Assembly: GCA_021817845.1 (NCBI GenBank)
Contig: JAKAFW010000010.1
Coordinates: forward strand, 35,029 to 99,028
Direction of reading: 5' to 3'
Source of the DNA: FEN-1297 sp021817845
Lineage (GTDB): Bacteria > Bacteroidota > Ignavibacteria > Ignavibacteriales > Ignavibacteriaceae
DNA length: 64,000 nucleotides
Below, one piece after another: positions 35,256 to 44,477 of the stretch. The translations under genes and the position numbers were made by a program. The notes under the pieces are model-generated. The model was given only the letters and a program-made list of their open reading frames with translations. It made no database searches and was not told the DNA's origin. The first letter of the stretch is position 1. The number at the start of each line of letters is the position of its first letter.

Positions 35256-36735
35256 TAAAAAAAACTCTGTTTGGCTATCCATACAGTATCTCAGTACGTT
35301 AATCTTTTCATTTATTACATTAAAAATAAATTTGTCGAATTTTGGTCAGGAACAATTTGGCATTTGGCTTTTATTGGCATCTTTCTGGGGAATAAGCTCG
35401 GTAATAGATATGGGGTTCGGAACATCAATAATCAGGTATGTTGCCGAGGCGAGAAATAGAAATGATTTCCCCGGAGTAAATAAAATTATTTCTACCGGAT
35501 TCCTGATATTTATAGTGTTGGGGTTAATCCTTTTAGTCGGGGGAAATTTCTTAGGCAATGTAATATATTTTGATAATCCGAATTTAATCAATAAAGCATT
35601 TAGCGGCGAAGCAAAAATTGTATTCCTTTTATTAGGACTGGCATTTTATCTTAGATATATAACCACTTTATTAAAATCTATTTTTGAAGGGCTAAAAAAC
35701 TTTGTATTACACAGTCAACTAAGTATTCTTTATAACTGTCTAATTTTAGTTGCCGTGATTTTTATAAGCACCTTAAAATTAAGCTTAATAAGCTTAGCCA
35801 TGGCCTATTTCTTATCGTCAGTGCTTTTGTTGGTTTTACATTTTGTTTATTTAAAGATAAAGTATCCGGAAGTATCGTTTAGTAAGTCGTTATTAAAATA
35901 CAGCGAGATAAAATCTCTGTTTAAATTCAGCATGTCGGTTCAGGTTGCGTCTATTTTCGGAGCTTTTATTGATCCGTTAATTAAATACTTTTTAGGCAGT
36001 TTTATATCGATAGAAACTGTCTCCTCATATGAGGTGGCAAGAAGATTTGCGGTTGCAATTTCAGGTTTGTTTGCGACATCTTTCAGAACAATTTTACCCA
36101 AGGCTAGTGTATTAAAGAATAGGAATGAATTCGGTGAGTTCATTATGTCTGAAGGAATCAAAATTACAAAACTTGGCATAGTATATTCCGGTTTTACATA
36201 CGGAGTATTTTCGGTTATTATTATCATAATAATTAAATTATGGTTTGGTATAGAACAAAGCATATTTATCTTTCTTATCCTTTCTTTACCTGAAACAGTA
36301 AATAACGCTGGTTATGCAGTTTATATGACCTGTTTGGGAATCGGTAAGGCATTTTATTTAGCTGTTATCCAAGGCGTAAATTTAATATTAATTAGTCTTA
36401 GCCTTATCTTTGGCATTTGGTTATTTAAAGGATATTTAGGCTTGTTAGGTTTTTTTGCATCTGAATTAATTGTGAATTTCCTTTTGTTGAAATTGATTAA
36501 AAACTTTTCGGGGATAAATATAATTGAATATTTAAAAAAAATCGGTATCGACAAATTATTATTGTCCCTTTTGTTAACATTTACGGTTATACTCCTGGGT
36601 CTAAATTTTAATATTAATATTTATATATTATCCTCAGCTTTATCTGTGTTTAGTTTGTTTTTATACTGGAACGAAACTAAGCTGTATATAAAAATTTTTG
36701 GAACATTATTCCCGGTAAGTAATTTCTTTAAATAA
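35245..36735 (+). CDS. Wzx-like lipid-linked oligosaccharide flippase
   Basis: 496 residues with 12-14 predicted transmembrane helices of the MOP/MATE superfamily. The N-terminus WLSIQYLSTLIFSFITLKI and FGTSIIRYVAEARN resemble polysaccharide-exporter (PST) proteins. It moves the finished undecaprenyl-linked repeat unit to the periplasm. Translation overlaps the Wzy-like gene, and both are needed in the same pathway. Confidence 0.82.
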   Translation: MYSDKKNSVWLSIQYLSTLIFSFITLKINLSNFGQEQFGIWLLLASFWGISSVIDMGFGTSIIRYVAEARNRNDFPGVNKIISTGFLIFIVLGLILLVGGNFLGNVIYFDNPNLINKAFSGEAKIVFLLLGLAFYLRYITTLLKSIFEGLKNFVLHSQLSILYNCLILVAVIFISTLKLSLISLAMAYFLSSVLLLVLHFVYLKIKYPEVSFSKSLLKYSEIKSLFKFSMSVQVASIFGAFIDPLIKYFLGSFISIETVSSYEVARRFAVAISGLFATSFRTILPKASVLKNRNEFGEFIMSEGIKITKLGIVYSGFTYGVFSVIIIIIIKLWFGIEQSIFIFLILSLPETVNNAGYAVYMTCLGIGKAFYLAVIQGVNLILISLSLIFGIWLFKGYLGLLGFFASELIVNFLLLKLIKNFSGINIIEYLKKIGIDKLLLSLLLTFTVILLGLNFNINIYILSSALSVFSLFLYWNETKLYIKIFGTLFPVSNFFK

Positions 36736-36757
36736 AATCAATCTCGCTTAAATAAAG

Positions 36758-37549
36758 ATGTCAAAAAGAATATTAAAGATATCAATAATAACTCCTACCC
36801 TTAATCAAGCAGAATTTATTGAAGATACTATCAAATCAGTTCTCAATCAGAATTATGAAAACTATGAACATATTATAATAGACGGGGGATCATCTGATAG
36901 TACTTTGAAAATCCTACAAAAATATCCGCATTTAAAATGGATCTCCGAAAAAGACAACGGACAGGCCGATGCAATTAATAAAGGATTTAGGTTAGCGGGA
37001 GGTGATATAATTGCATGGCTTAATTCCGATGATTTCTATGAAGAGAATATTTTTGGTGACATTGTCACTTATTTTGAATCCAATCCTAGCTGCAAATTTC
37101 TGTACGGAGATATAACTTATGTCAATAAGGATAAAAAATTTTTATATAAGTTAACTGGGGCAAATTTGAATTATCAAAATCTTTTATTACATCCGGATAT
37201 AGTTCGCCAGCCAAGTTGTTTTTGGCATAAGGATGTTTTGGAACAGGTTGGCTTTTTAACTGAGAATTTACATGTGGTTATGGACTATGAATTTTTTCTC
37301 CGCATAGGCAAGAAATATGAGTATTTTTATTTAAATAGGAATATTAGTTTTTTCAGATCTTATAACGAAAATAAAACAAATCTTTTATTAAGAAAACAAG
37401 CTAAAGAACTGTATAAAGTAATGAAATATTATAATCCTAATATGAATTTTAAGTCATATAAATTTTTGTTCGGTAGATACTTGGATTCTTTAAACGAAGA
37501 AAACTTCTTCAGAAAAATACTTAGTCCGCTTCGTAAGGGAACAAAGTAA
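36758..37549 (+). CDS. GT2-family glycosyltransferase
   Basis: 263 residues, GT-A fold, no membrane helix. SIITPTLNQAEFIEDTIKS is the N-terminal nucleotide-binding strand; IIDGGSSDSTLKIL gives the first acidic loop; AWLNSDDFYEEN carries the DXD-like metal motif NSDD. QPSCFWHKDVL and DYEFFLRIGKK (acceptor-side acidic base) complete it. Adds one sugar to the growing repeat unit; donor unknown. Confidence 0.87.
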   Translation: MSKRILKISIITPTLNQAEFIEDTIKSVLNQNYENYEHIIIDGGSSDSTLKILQKYPHLKWISEKDNGQADAINKGFRLAGGDIIAWLNSDDFYEENIFGDIVTYFESNPSCKFLYGDITYVNKDKKFLYKLTGANLNYQNLLLHPDIVRQPSCFWHKDVLEQVGFLTENLHVVMDYEFFLRIGKKYEYFYLNRNISFFRSYNENKTNLLLRKQAKELYKVMKYYNPNMNFKSYKFLFGRYLDSLNEENFFRKILSPLRKGTK

Positions 37550-37550
37550 A

Positions 37551-38786
37551 TTGAATAATAAAGTACTTTTCATTGATAATGATTCCGGTTTTACGGGCTC
37601 TACAATAAGCCTGGGATATTTAATACAAGGTTTCTGTGATAACAATTATGATGTTTTTGTGCTTACCGCTAAATCGGAAGTATTTTCAGATTTTTATGTC
37701 AAATTAGGAGCAAAACCTATTTTCTTTCGTTTTCCTAAAATGGAAAATTTTTATTTGGATTTACATTTTACAAATAAAGAGCCTTTCTTTACTTTCCGGA
37801 GTTTCATTAAGTTTATAAAAAATATCATAAAATTTTTTGTCGGGTTATATGTTACTTATAGGAAAATAAAAGAAATTAATCCCGATTTACTTTACCTGAA
37901 CGAATATGTTGTAATTCAATCTGCATTAGCCGGTTACGTGATGAAGATTCCTACAGTTACACATGTGAGAAGTAGATATTTAGATGGTACTTTCGGGATA
38001 AGGAATTATTTATTATCAAAGTCTCTAGTCAAATTTAATGATTTGATTTTTGCAATATCAAAACAAGAGGCCGATCAAATAACTAAATTTTATCATAATA
38101 AATATGAAAAAGTATTCGTTGTAGGTGAGTTTTTAAACGAAGAAAATTTTAGAAATCTTTCCAATATAGATATCCTCAAGAAAAAATTTAATCTTCCTAT
38201 CGGTGGGAAAATAGTACTTATGTTAGGTGGAATTCTTCCAATAAAGGGCACTATTGATTTTATTAAGGCAGCTCAAATTGTTATTGAAAAAAATGAAAAC
38301 GCGTATTTCGTTATAGCTGGTAAAATACCTCCTAATAATGATAAATTATTGGGAAATTATTTTGCAGAATGCATGGAAATTGCAAATTTACCCGAACTTA
38401 AGATTTCTTTAAAATTCACCGGCGAAGTAAGAAATATTCATGAGCTAATAGCATGTTGCGACATTTTAGTCTCTTCCTCTACCGAGACGCATTTTTCGAG
38501 ACCCATAATTGAAGCATGGGCTATGAAGAAAGCTGTTATTGCAACAGAAACCGAGCATACAAAAGATTTGGTTGAGAATAACATAAACGGACTGATTGTG
38601 AAAATTAGTTCTCCAAATGAAATTGCACATGCAATTTTACAACTTTTACACGATAAAGAATTATTGGTGAATATAGGAATCGAAGGATATAACAAAGCGA
38701 TAAAGTTTTATAATGCAAAAACTAATTTGAAAATTATTTGCGAAAAATGCGCTACTCTTATAAATAAAACCTCAAAGAGTGTTTAA
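37551..38786 (+). CDS. GT4-family glycosyltransferase (GT-B fold)
   Basis: 411 residues. GT-B two-domain fold: the N-terminal half has FIDNDSGFTGSTISLGYL, a glycine-rich acceptor loop, and the C-terminal half has VLMLGGILPIKGTIDFIKA and SSSTETHFSRPIIEAWAMKKAVIATET, whose conserved Glu and glycine-rich pocket hold the nucleotide-sugar. Start is TTG at 37551, one base after the upstream stop. Retaining sugar transfer in the repeat-unit assembly. Confidence 0.85.
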   Translation: MNNKVLFIDNDSGFTGSTISLGYLIQGFCDNNYDVFVLTAKSEVFSDFYVKLGAKPIFFRFPKMENFYLDLHFTNKEPFFTFRSFIKFIKNIIKFFVGLYVTYRKIKEINPDLLYLNEYVVIQSALAGYVMKIPTVTHVRSRYLDGTFGIRNYLLSKSLVKFNDLIFAISKQEADQITKFYHNKYEKVFVVGEFLNEENFRNLSNIDILKKKFNLPIGGKIVLMLGGILPIKGTIDFIKAAQIVIEKNENAYFVIAGKIPPNNDKLLGNYFAECMEIANLPELKISLKFTGEVRNIHELIACCDILVSSSTETHFSRPIIEAWAMKKAVIATETEHTKDLVENNINGLIVKISSPNEIAHAILQLLHDKELLVNIGIEGYNKAIKFYNAKTNLKIICEKCATLINKTSKSV

Positions 38787-38792
38787 TTAAGT

Positions 38793-39731
38793 ATGATTGA
38801 TGTCTCTATTATTATTGTAAATTATAATTTGTTGGATGTATTAGATAACTGTCTAAAATCATTAGAAAATTTTACAACAGGTATTAACTATGAAGTTATT
38901 GTTATTGATAATTGTACTACGACCGGAAAAGTCGAAGATGTTACATGCAAATATAAAAATACTGTTTTAATCAAGAATAATAATAACATTGGATTTGCGG
39001 CCGCAAATAATCAAGGTGCTAAAATAGCAAAAGGTAAATATTTATTAATCCTTAATAATGATGTCCTATTTATAGAAAATTCGGTTAAGAAGGTACTGCA
39101 ATATGCTGAGAATCTTAAAGAAGAAGTTATAATTGGGTGTAAATTATTGAATGCCGATAATAGTCTTCAAATATCAATTTCAGCTTTTCCAAATGTCTTG
39201 AATTCTATAACAGAGAATTATTTCCTGTATAAATTGTTTCCTAAATCTTCAGTTATGAATAAATATCATTTGAATTATAAAAATTTAACGGAGACTACCG
39301 AAGTAGATATAGTTAAAGGCGCATTCTTATTTTGTTCTAAAAAATCATATCTAAGTTTAAATGGTTTCGATGAAAGGTTTTATTTTTATTCTGAAGAAAC
39401 TGATTTTTGTTACAGATTTAAAAATGAAATCGGTAATGTCTTGTATTATCCGGATACCAGTATAGTACATCTCGGTGGTGCTACAACAGATAGGGATTTG
39501 TGGTTTAAATATAAAAATCAAACAATCGGTAAAATTCAAATTTATCAAAAACATTTTAAAGGATTTGATTTTTTTATTTCTGTCTTTTCACATTATTCAG
39601 GTTTATTGTTCAGGTTTATTTTGTATATGGTTGGAGGCATATTTGGTCTTAATAAATCTCTCATTAAAAAATCCTATTACTTCTTCAAGCAAATTTTTGT
39701 TTATCCTAAAAATGTTTTTAATTTGTCGTGA
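38793..39731 (+). CDS. GT2-family glycosyltransferase (rhamnosyltransferase-like)
   Basis: 312 residues. SIIIVNYNLLDVLDNCLKSL, VIDNCTT and ILNNDVLF (N-N-D metal motif) match WbbL-type GT2 enzymes; FDERFYFYSEETDFCYR is the catalytic-base region and the C-terminus has hydrophobic helices. Last gene before a strand switch; a minus-strand remnant of a GT9 gene overlaps its last 21 bases. Confidence 0.85.
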   Translation: MIDVSIIIVNYNLLDVLDNCLKSLENFTTGINYEVIVIDNCTTTGKVEDVTCKYKNTVLIKNNNNIGFAAANNQGAKIAKGKYLLILNNDVLFIENSVKKVLQYAENLKEEVIIGCKLLNADNSLQISISAFPNVLNSITENYFLYKLFPKSSVMNKYHLNYKNLTETTEVDIVKGAFLFCSKKSYLSLNGFDERFYFYSEETDFCYRFKNEIGNVLYYPDTSIVHLGGATTDRDLWFKYKNQTIGKIQIYQKHFKGFDFFISVFSHYSGLLFRFILYMVGGIFGLNKSLIKKSYYFFKQIFVYPKNVFNLS

Positions 39732-39868
39732 AATTTAGATTTAACATTTGTTACTGTCTCAGGCTTCAAATACTGCATGCAATCATTCGGACAATGCGGC
39801 CCGAAATAGCAATCAAAATCCGACTCTAATATTTCACCGCACCCATATAGATAAAATTCATTCTTAAA
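39711..39868 (-). pseudogene. C-terminal remnant of a GT9 glycosyltransferase gene
   Basis: Read on the minus strand it encodes KNEFYLYGCGEILESDFDC then GPHCPNDCMQYLKPE, matching the C-terminus of the intact GT9 protein encoded at 40814-41875 (EFYLYGRGEILEPDFDC, PVCPNDCMQYLLPK). Only about 45 codons of homology remain; no upstream part of the gene is found between 39869 and 40028. It is in the same orientation as the intact copy, with the FkbM gene in between. Confidence 0.85.
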
Positions 39869-40028
39869 ATGATATTTGATTTAGAGCTTAAGGAAAGAGG
39901 TTTTTCATATTTCCTGGGTTTCTTCTGAAATGAATTAGTGTAATCAATGGTTGGAGGATAAAAGAATGCCGGAAGTATTATAAAAGATTTGTGAATAATA
40001 ATTCTATTAGTATAGTTTTTGTTTCGTA

Positions 40029-40766
40029 TTACATCCGATTATCTGGGAAGAAGAAAAAGTTATCAACACTGTGTTTCGTTTGGTCGAAATCAACAAAACT
40101 TCCCTCAAAAAACACCATAATTTTATAACCCAATTTTGTTAATAGTACAAATGATCGGGAACGGTTCGCGTTATTCCATAATTCTGCGTATATGATTGGC
40201 TTATATTTAGTGAGTAAACTGATCGCACCTTCAAAAACCTCGCTCTCATAGTTTTCTACATCAATTTTAATGGCGCTAATTTTATCTTCCCGGTTATTCC
40301 AGAAACTGTCCAGAGTTTTTTGTGTTACATCGTATTTAATACCTTCTTCTTGAGAATCCACTGACGTAATTATATGTGGCAGACCTTGTAACTTTACAAA
40401 ATTCTTTGTTGGAAGAATCATTTTTACTGTTTGATCCTTGTTGCCCAGTGCAATTTTTTCCACAATGGCATTCTTAATTTTAAAGAATTTCAAAACTCTC
40501 TGAAGAGCATTAAAATTATCTTCAATCGGTTCAAAAGCAAATACTTTGCCTTTGTTGCACTTCTTTGCTAGTAATACAGTCATGATCCCAATATTTGCGC
40601 CAATATCTAGTACAACTGAGTCATCGGACAAAAGCTTTAAAAGATTTAGAAATACCCCTTCATCTTTGTCAAACTTTAGGGTAATAATTTTAAATATAGA
40701 AAAAATGTAAAGATAATTATTAAACCCAAGGATATTTTGGAGGAATAGTTTTATTAAATTCTTCAT
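40029..40766 (-). CDS. FkbM-family methyltransferase
   Basis: 245 residues. VVLDIGANIGIMTVLLA is the SAM motif; AFEPIEDNFNALQRVL and the ISAIKIDVENYESEVFEGA region with IDVE/GAE are the FkbM signature. It probably O-methylates a sugar of the polysaccharide. It is on the minus strand, downstream of the GT9 gene, and flanked by GT9 sequence on both sides. Confidence 0.88.
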   Translation of the reverse strand: MKNLIKLFLQNILGFNNYLYIFSIFKIITLKFDKDEGVFLNLLKLLSDDSVVLDIGANIGIMTVLLAKKCNKGKVFAFEPIEDNFNALQRVLKFFKIKNAIVEKIALGNKDQTVKMILPTKNFVKLQGLPHIITSVDSQEEGIKYDVTQKTLDSFWNNREDKISAIKIDVENYESEVFEGAISLLTKYKPIIYAELWNNANRSRSFVLLTKLGYKIMVFFEGSFVDFDQTKHSVDNFFFFPDNRM

Positions 40767-40813
40767 TCAGATTCTATTGTACAGTTAAATTGATAACATA
40801 TTAATTTAAAAAC

Positions 40814-41875
40814 TTATGAATATTTAGTTACAGCCTCAAATACTCTTTTGGGTAACAAATATTGCATACAGTCATTAGGGCAAACCGGTGTGAAATAGCA
40901 TGGGCAATCAAAATCAGGCTCTAATATTTCTCCCCGCCCATATAGATAAAACTCATTCTTATTAAAAATATTATTAAATAGGATAAGATTTTTCTTTAAG
41001 CCCACAGCCAAGTGCATTGCCATAGTAACTGCGGTAACAATTGTGTCGCATTGATTAAGTAAATCAACAAAAATAATCAGCGGAAAGAATCCGAAATATT
41101 TTGCACCACTTTCTCTTTGAATTAATTTGTTTTTATTATCTTCCTGTTCGCCACCGAGTAGAATTACTTCGTAACCGTTCGACAGCAAATCCTTTGCAAG
41201 GTTAATCCAATATTCTTTAGGCCAAAGACGTGATGTCCACCTTCCACCACAGCCTGTATTAAGCCCTATTACTTTTTTAGTTTTATCAATATTCCAATTT
41301 TGACCGGAAGGCTCTAGTTTAAGAATGTATTCTTCGTTATTAAATGCATATCCGCAAATATCAAAAATTTCTTGAACATAATGCTTGATGTTTTTTTTGT
41401 TCAAATCGTCAAATAGACCAGTTAACCATTTATGTTCTTCCGCTTTTGTAGCAATCGGCTTTGCATGTCCGAATTCATCAATCGTAAATCCATTTTTCTT
41501 TTTTGCTTTAATAGAATTTGCGAAGGAAATTGCGATTCCGTCTTTATCAAGGTTAATTAACCAATCAAAATCAATATTTTTAAGAAGTTCAATATTCTCA
41601 GTAGAAACATTCAGAATTCTATCTACCCAATCTTTACTTAATATTTCGGGAGAATGAGTTAACCATGTAATTTGAGCATTAGGAAATTCTTCACGTATTT
41701 TTCTTAAAAGCGGAGTAGTTCTTATAACGTCTCCAATTGCACCTAATTTAATGATTAAGATTTTTTCCGAAATTTTTTTGTAGGAAGGACAGGCTTCGCA
41801 ATGATATCCAAATTCTTTATGTGGTCTGCATGGAATATCACCTTTATAAAAAAGACAGTCGGAGTGTATAATCAT
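40814..41875 (-). CDS. GT9-family glycosyltransferase (heptosyltransferase-like) with Cys-rich ends
   Basis: 353 residues. ILIIKLGAIGDVIRTTPLL is the GT9 N-terminal motif; GLNTGCGGRWTSRLWP and ILLGGEQEDNKNKL are the C-domain donor-binding elements. It adds heptose-like or other sugars to lipid-linked or LPS acceptors. Oddity: four cysteines at the N-terminus (C7, C16, C26, C29) and four at the C-terminus (C324, C326, C332, C336), suggesting a metal or disulfide site. GAGGAAAG precedes the ATG by a few bases. The pair GT9-FkbM runs against the rest of the locus. Confidence 0.85.
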   Translation of the reverse strand: MIIHSDCLFYKGDIPCRPHKEFGYHCEACPSYKKISEKILIIKLGAIGDVIRTTPLLRKIREEFPNAQITWLTHSPEILSKDWVDRILNVSTENIELLKNIDFDWLINLDKDGIAISFANSIKAKKKNGFTIDEFGHAKPIATKAEEHKWLTGLFDDLNKKNIKHYVQEIFDICGYAFNNEEYILKLEPSGQNWNIDKTKKVIGLNTGCGGRWTSRLWPKEYWINLAKDLLSNGYEVILLGGEQEDNKNKLIQRESGAKYFGFFPLIIFVDLLNQCDTIVTAVTMAMHLAVGLKKNLILFNNIFNKNEFYLYGRGEILEPDFDCPCYFTPVCPNDCMQYLLPKRVFEAVTKYS

Positions 41876-41992
41876 TCTTTCCTCAATAAAATTTTATGGT
41901 TGTAACAAATGTTGCCAAAAATAAATAAATTCTAAAACTTCTCCTATTTTGATTATATTTCGTGCTAAAATTTAACAAAAATATTTTTTACT

Positions 41993-43192
41993 TTGAAAAT
42001 CTTACAATTATCTCCGCAAGTTCCACTTCCTCTCGATACCGGGGGAAGAATAGGTATTTATGGAATTCTCAAACATATTTCCGAAAGAGGAAATGAAGTT
42101 TATTTTGCTGCATATAGAAAAAATTATGACCGTAAATTGGCAGAAGCAGCTCTTCAAGAATTTTGCCACCCCTTTATTATAAATGCTTCTACTGAATATA
42201 AGATATTTCCGGCATTCTTAAATTTATTTTCTGATGTTCCATATAATATTTCAAAATTTAAGACAAAGGAATTAGAAAAATTTTTGATTGATTTTTTAAA
42301 AAATTATAAAGTTGATATTGTTCACGTCGACCATCTTCATTTGGGATGGACTGTCGATTTAATTAAAAATATTGTTGATGTTCCTGTTGTTTTAAGAGAA
42401 CATAATTTAGAATTAAAAATCATGCAAAGGTTTTCCGAACAACAGAAAAATTATTTTCTAAAAGTATATTCCGGTATTCAATATAAAAAATTTGTTGGAT
42501 ACGAACCGGCTGTAGCGGAAAAATTTGATAAGTGCATAATGGTTTCAGAAGTAGACGAGAAAATTTTACTTAATATGAATCCGAAAGTAAAAACCACAAC
42601 TATACCGGTAGGTGTTGGAAAAGAATTGTTAAACATACGTAAAAGTAATATTATTCCATTTTCAATGTTTCATCTCGGCTCTATGTCCTGGCTGCCAAAT
42701 TTAGATGGACTAAATTGGTATCTTGACGAAGTTTTCCCACGGGTAATTGAGCAAATACCGAATGTTACGCTGTATCTTTACGGAACCGGTACAGAAAAAT
42801 TAAAAACTGCGTCTTCTTTAGAAAAAAACATAATTAAAGTTGGGTATGTAACAGATATTTGGAGCGAAATTATTAACAAGCAACTTGCTATTGTTCCTTT
42901 AAGGATCGGAAGCGGAATCAGAGTGAAAATAATTGAGATGCTAGCTACGGGGCAGAATATTATTTCTACATCGATTGGCAAAGAAGGGATTTCTGTAAGA
43001 GATGGAAATGAAATTCTGCTTGCCGATACCGCTAATGAGTTTGTCGATAAAACCATCAGGTATTTTAATAATAATTATGATTCAGAAAAAATGTCCATGG
43101 AAGCAAAAAAAACGGTTTTGGAAAATTATACATGGGAAATAATTGCTGAAAAATTTGAAAACGAGTATAATAAATTATTATCACACCATTGA
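41993..43192 (+). CDS. GT4-family glycosyltransferase
   Basis: 399 residues, GT-B fold. Opens MKILQLSPQVPLPLDTGGRI, the start typical of this group; LPNLDGLNWYLDEVFP and the GSGIRVKIIEMLATG donor loop match GT4 proteins. Start codon is TTG at 41993; because the family motif begins right at that codon, the start is well fixed. First rightward gene after the GT9-FkbM inversion. Donor sugar unknown. Confidence 0.85.
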   Translation: MKILQLSPQVPLPLDTGGRIGIYGILKHISERGNEVYFAAYRKNYDRKLAEAALQEFCHPFIINASTEYKIFPAFLNLFSDVPYNISKFKTKELEKFLIDFLKNYKVDIVHVDHLHLGWTVDLIKNIVDVPVVLREHNLELKIMQRFSEQQKNYFLKVYSGIQYKKFVGYEPAVAEKFDKCIMVSEVDEKILLNMNPKVKTTTIPVGVGKELLNIRKSNIIPFSMFHLGSMSWLPNLDGLNWYLDEVFPRVIEQIPNVTLYLYGTGTEKLKTASSLEKNIIKVGYVTDIWSEIINKQLAIVPLRIGSGIRVKIIEMLATGQNIISTSIGKEGISVRDGNEILLADTANEFVDKTIRYFNNNYDSEKMSMEAKKTVLENYTWEIIAEKFENEYNKLLSHH

Positions 43193-43244
43193 TAAACTGT
43201 TTATTTTTGAGACATGAATTTGTTTAAATAGGAAAATTAAGATT

Positions 43245-44441
43245 TTGAATATCCTAATAATTACACCTCGTATTCCATATCCGCCGTTTCGCGGCGATAA
43301 ATTAAAAATTTACAATTTAGCAAAACTTTTATCGAGTAATAATTCGGTTACAATTCTAACGTTTTTACGAAACAATAGTCAAAGAAAGGATTTAGCTAAT
43401 TTAGAAAAGCATGGAATTCAAATTGAAGTTGTTAAATTATCTTTAATCGGATCGCTTTTACAAACCTTTCTGGCAATTTTTGGAAACCTGCCATTTCAGA
43501 CTGCATTCTTTAAATCTTCAAAAATGAAAAAGAAAGTGAGGGAGAAAGTTAGAACAGGGGATTTTGACGTGGTTTATTATCATTTAATTAGAAGCGCACA
43601 ATATCTTTACTCAAATAAAACGGATAGTAAACCATTAAATGTAATTGATTTTACCGATGATGTTTCGTTGTACTTAAAACGTTTTGCAGAGATTGAAAAT
43701 AATCCATTTAAAAGATATTTTATAAACATCGAACAGAAGCGAATAGAAAAGTATGAAAGGATAGCGGAAAAATTTCATTCATTATTCATATGTTCTGATG
43801 TTGATAAAGATTTTCTAAAGAAAAAAGGTATAAACAAAAACGTTAATATTTTACCGAATGGAATCGATATAGAATATTTCAATTCAGATAATCAAGAATT
43901 TGAAAAAAATAGAATTATTTTTACAGGCAATATGCCTTACTATGCAAATTACGATGCTGCATTTTATTTTACCAAGGATATCTTTCCTTTAGTCTTAAAA
44001 AAAATACCGGAATCAGAGTTTTATATTGTCGGGCAAAAACCTCCCCAAAAAATTAAAATGCTGAAATCAAAAAAAGTGTTTGTAACAGGTTTTGTAAAAG
44101 ATATAAAATTGGAATACTTAAAAAGCGCAGTTAATGTTGCACCCATGCGCTTTGGGGCTGGTACACTTAACAAAGTAATTGAATCTATCGCTTTAGGAGT
44201 CCCTGTGGTGGCAACATCCATGGCTGTGGGCGGCTTGCCTAAAGAACTAAATAAATATATTTTCGTGGCCGATGATCCTGAGGAGTTTGCTAAGAAAATT
44301 ATTTATATAATTCAAAATCCTATTATACGCTTTGAACTGATGGAAGAAGGCAAGAAAATAATTAGAGAAAAGTTAAATTGGAAAAAGGTAGTCTCCGAGT
44401 TTGAGGAATATCTTTCTAACGAACTATTAAAGCTAAATTAA
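43245..44441 (+). CDS. GT4-family glycosyltransferase, TIGR03087-like
   Basis: 398 residues. The N-terminus ILIITPRIPYPPFRGDKLKIYN is kept in the sugar-transferase family linked to exosortase/EPS loci (TIGR03087-type, from memory); VIDFTDDVSLYLKRFAE and the APMRFGAGTLNKVIESIALG donor site follow. TTG start at 43245 with the motif beginning at once. Homologous to the preceding GT4, suggesting an old duplication. Confidence 0.82.
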   Translation: MNILIITPRIPYPPFRGDKLKIYNLAKLLSSNNSVTILTFLRNNSQRKDLANLEKHGIQIEVVKLSLIGSLLQTFLAIFGNLPFQTAFFKSSKMKKKVREKVRTGDFDVVYYHLIRSAQYLYSNKTDSKPLNVIDFTDDVSLYLKRFAEIENNPFKRYFINIEQKRIEKYERIAEKFHSLFICSDVDKDFLKKKGINKNVNILPNGIDIEYFNSDNQEFEKNRIIFTGNMPYYANYDAAFYFTKDIFPLVLKKIPESEFYIVGQKPPQKIKMLKSKKVFVTGFVKDIKLEYLKSAVNVAPMRFGAGTLNKVIESIALGVPVVATSMAVGGLPKELNKYIFVADDPEEFAKKIIYIIQNPIIRFELMEEGKKIIREKLNWKKVVSEFEEYLSNELLKLN

Positions 44442-44477
44442 GTTGTTGATAATTAATTTTAATCAAAATAATTTGAA

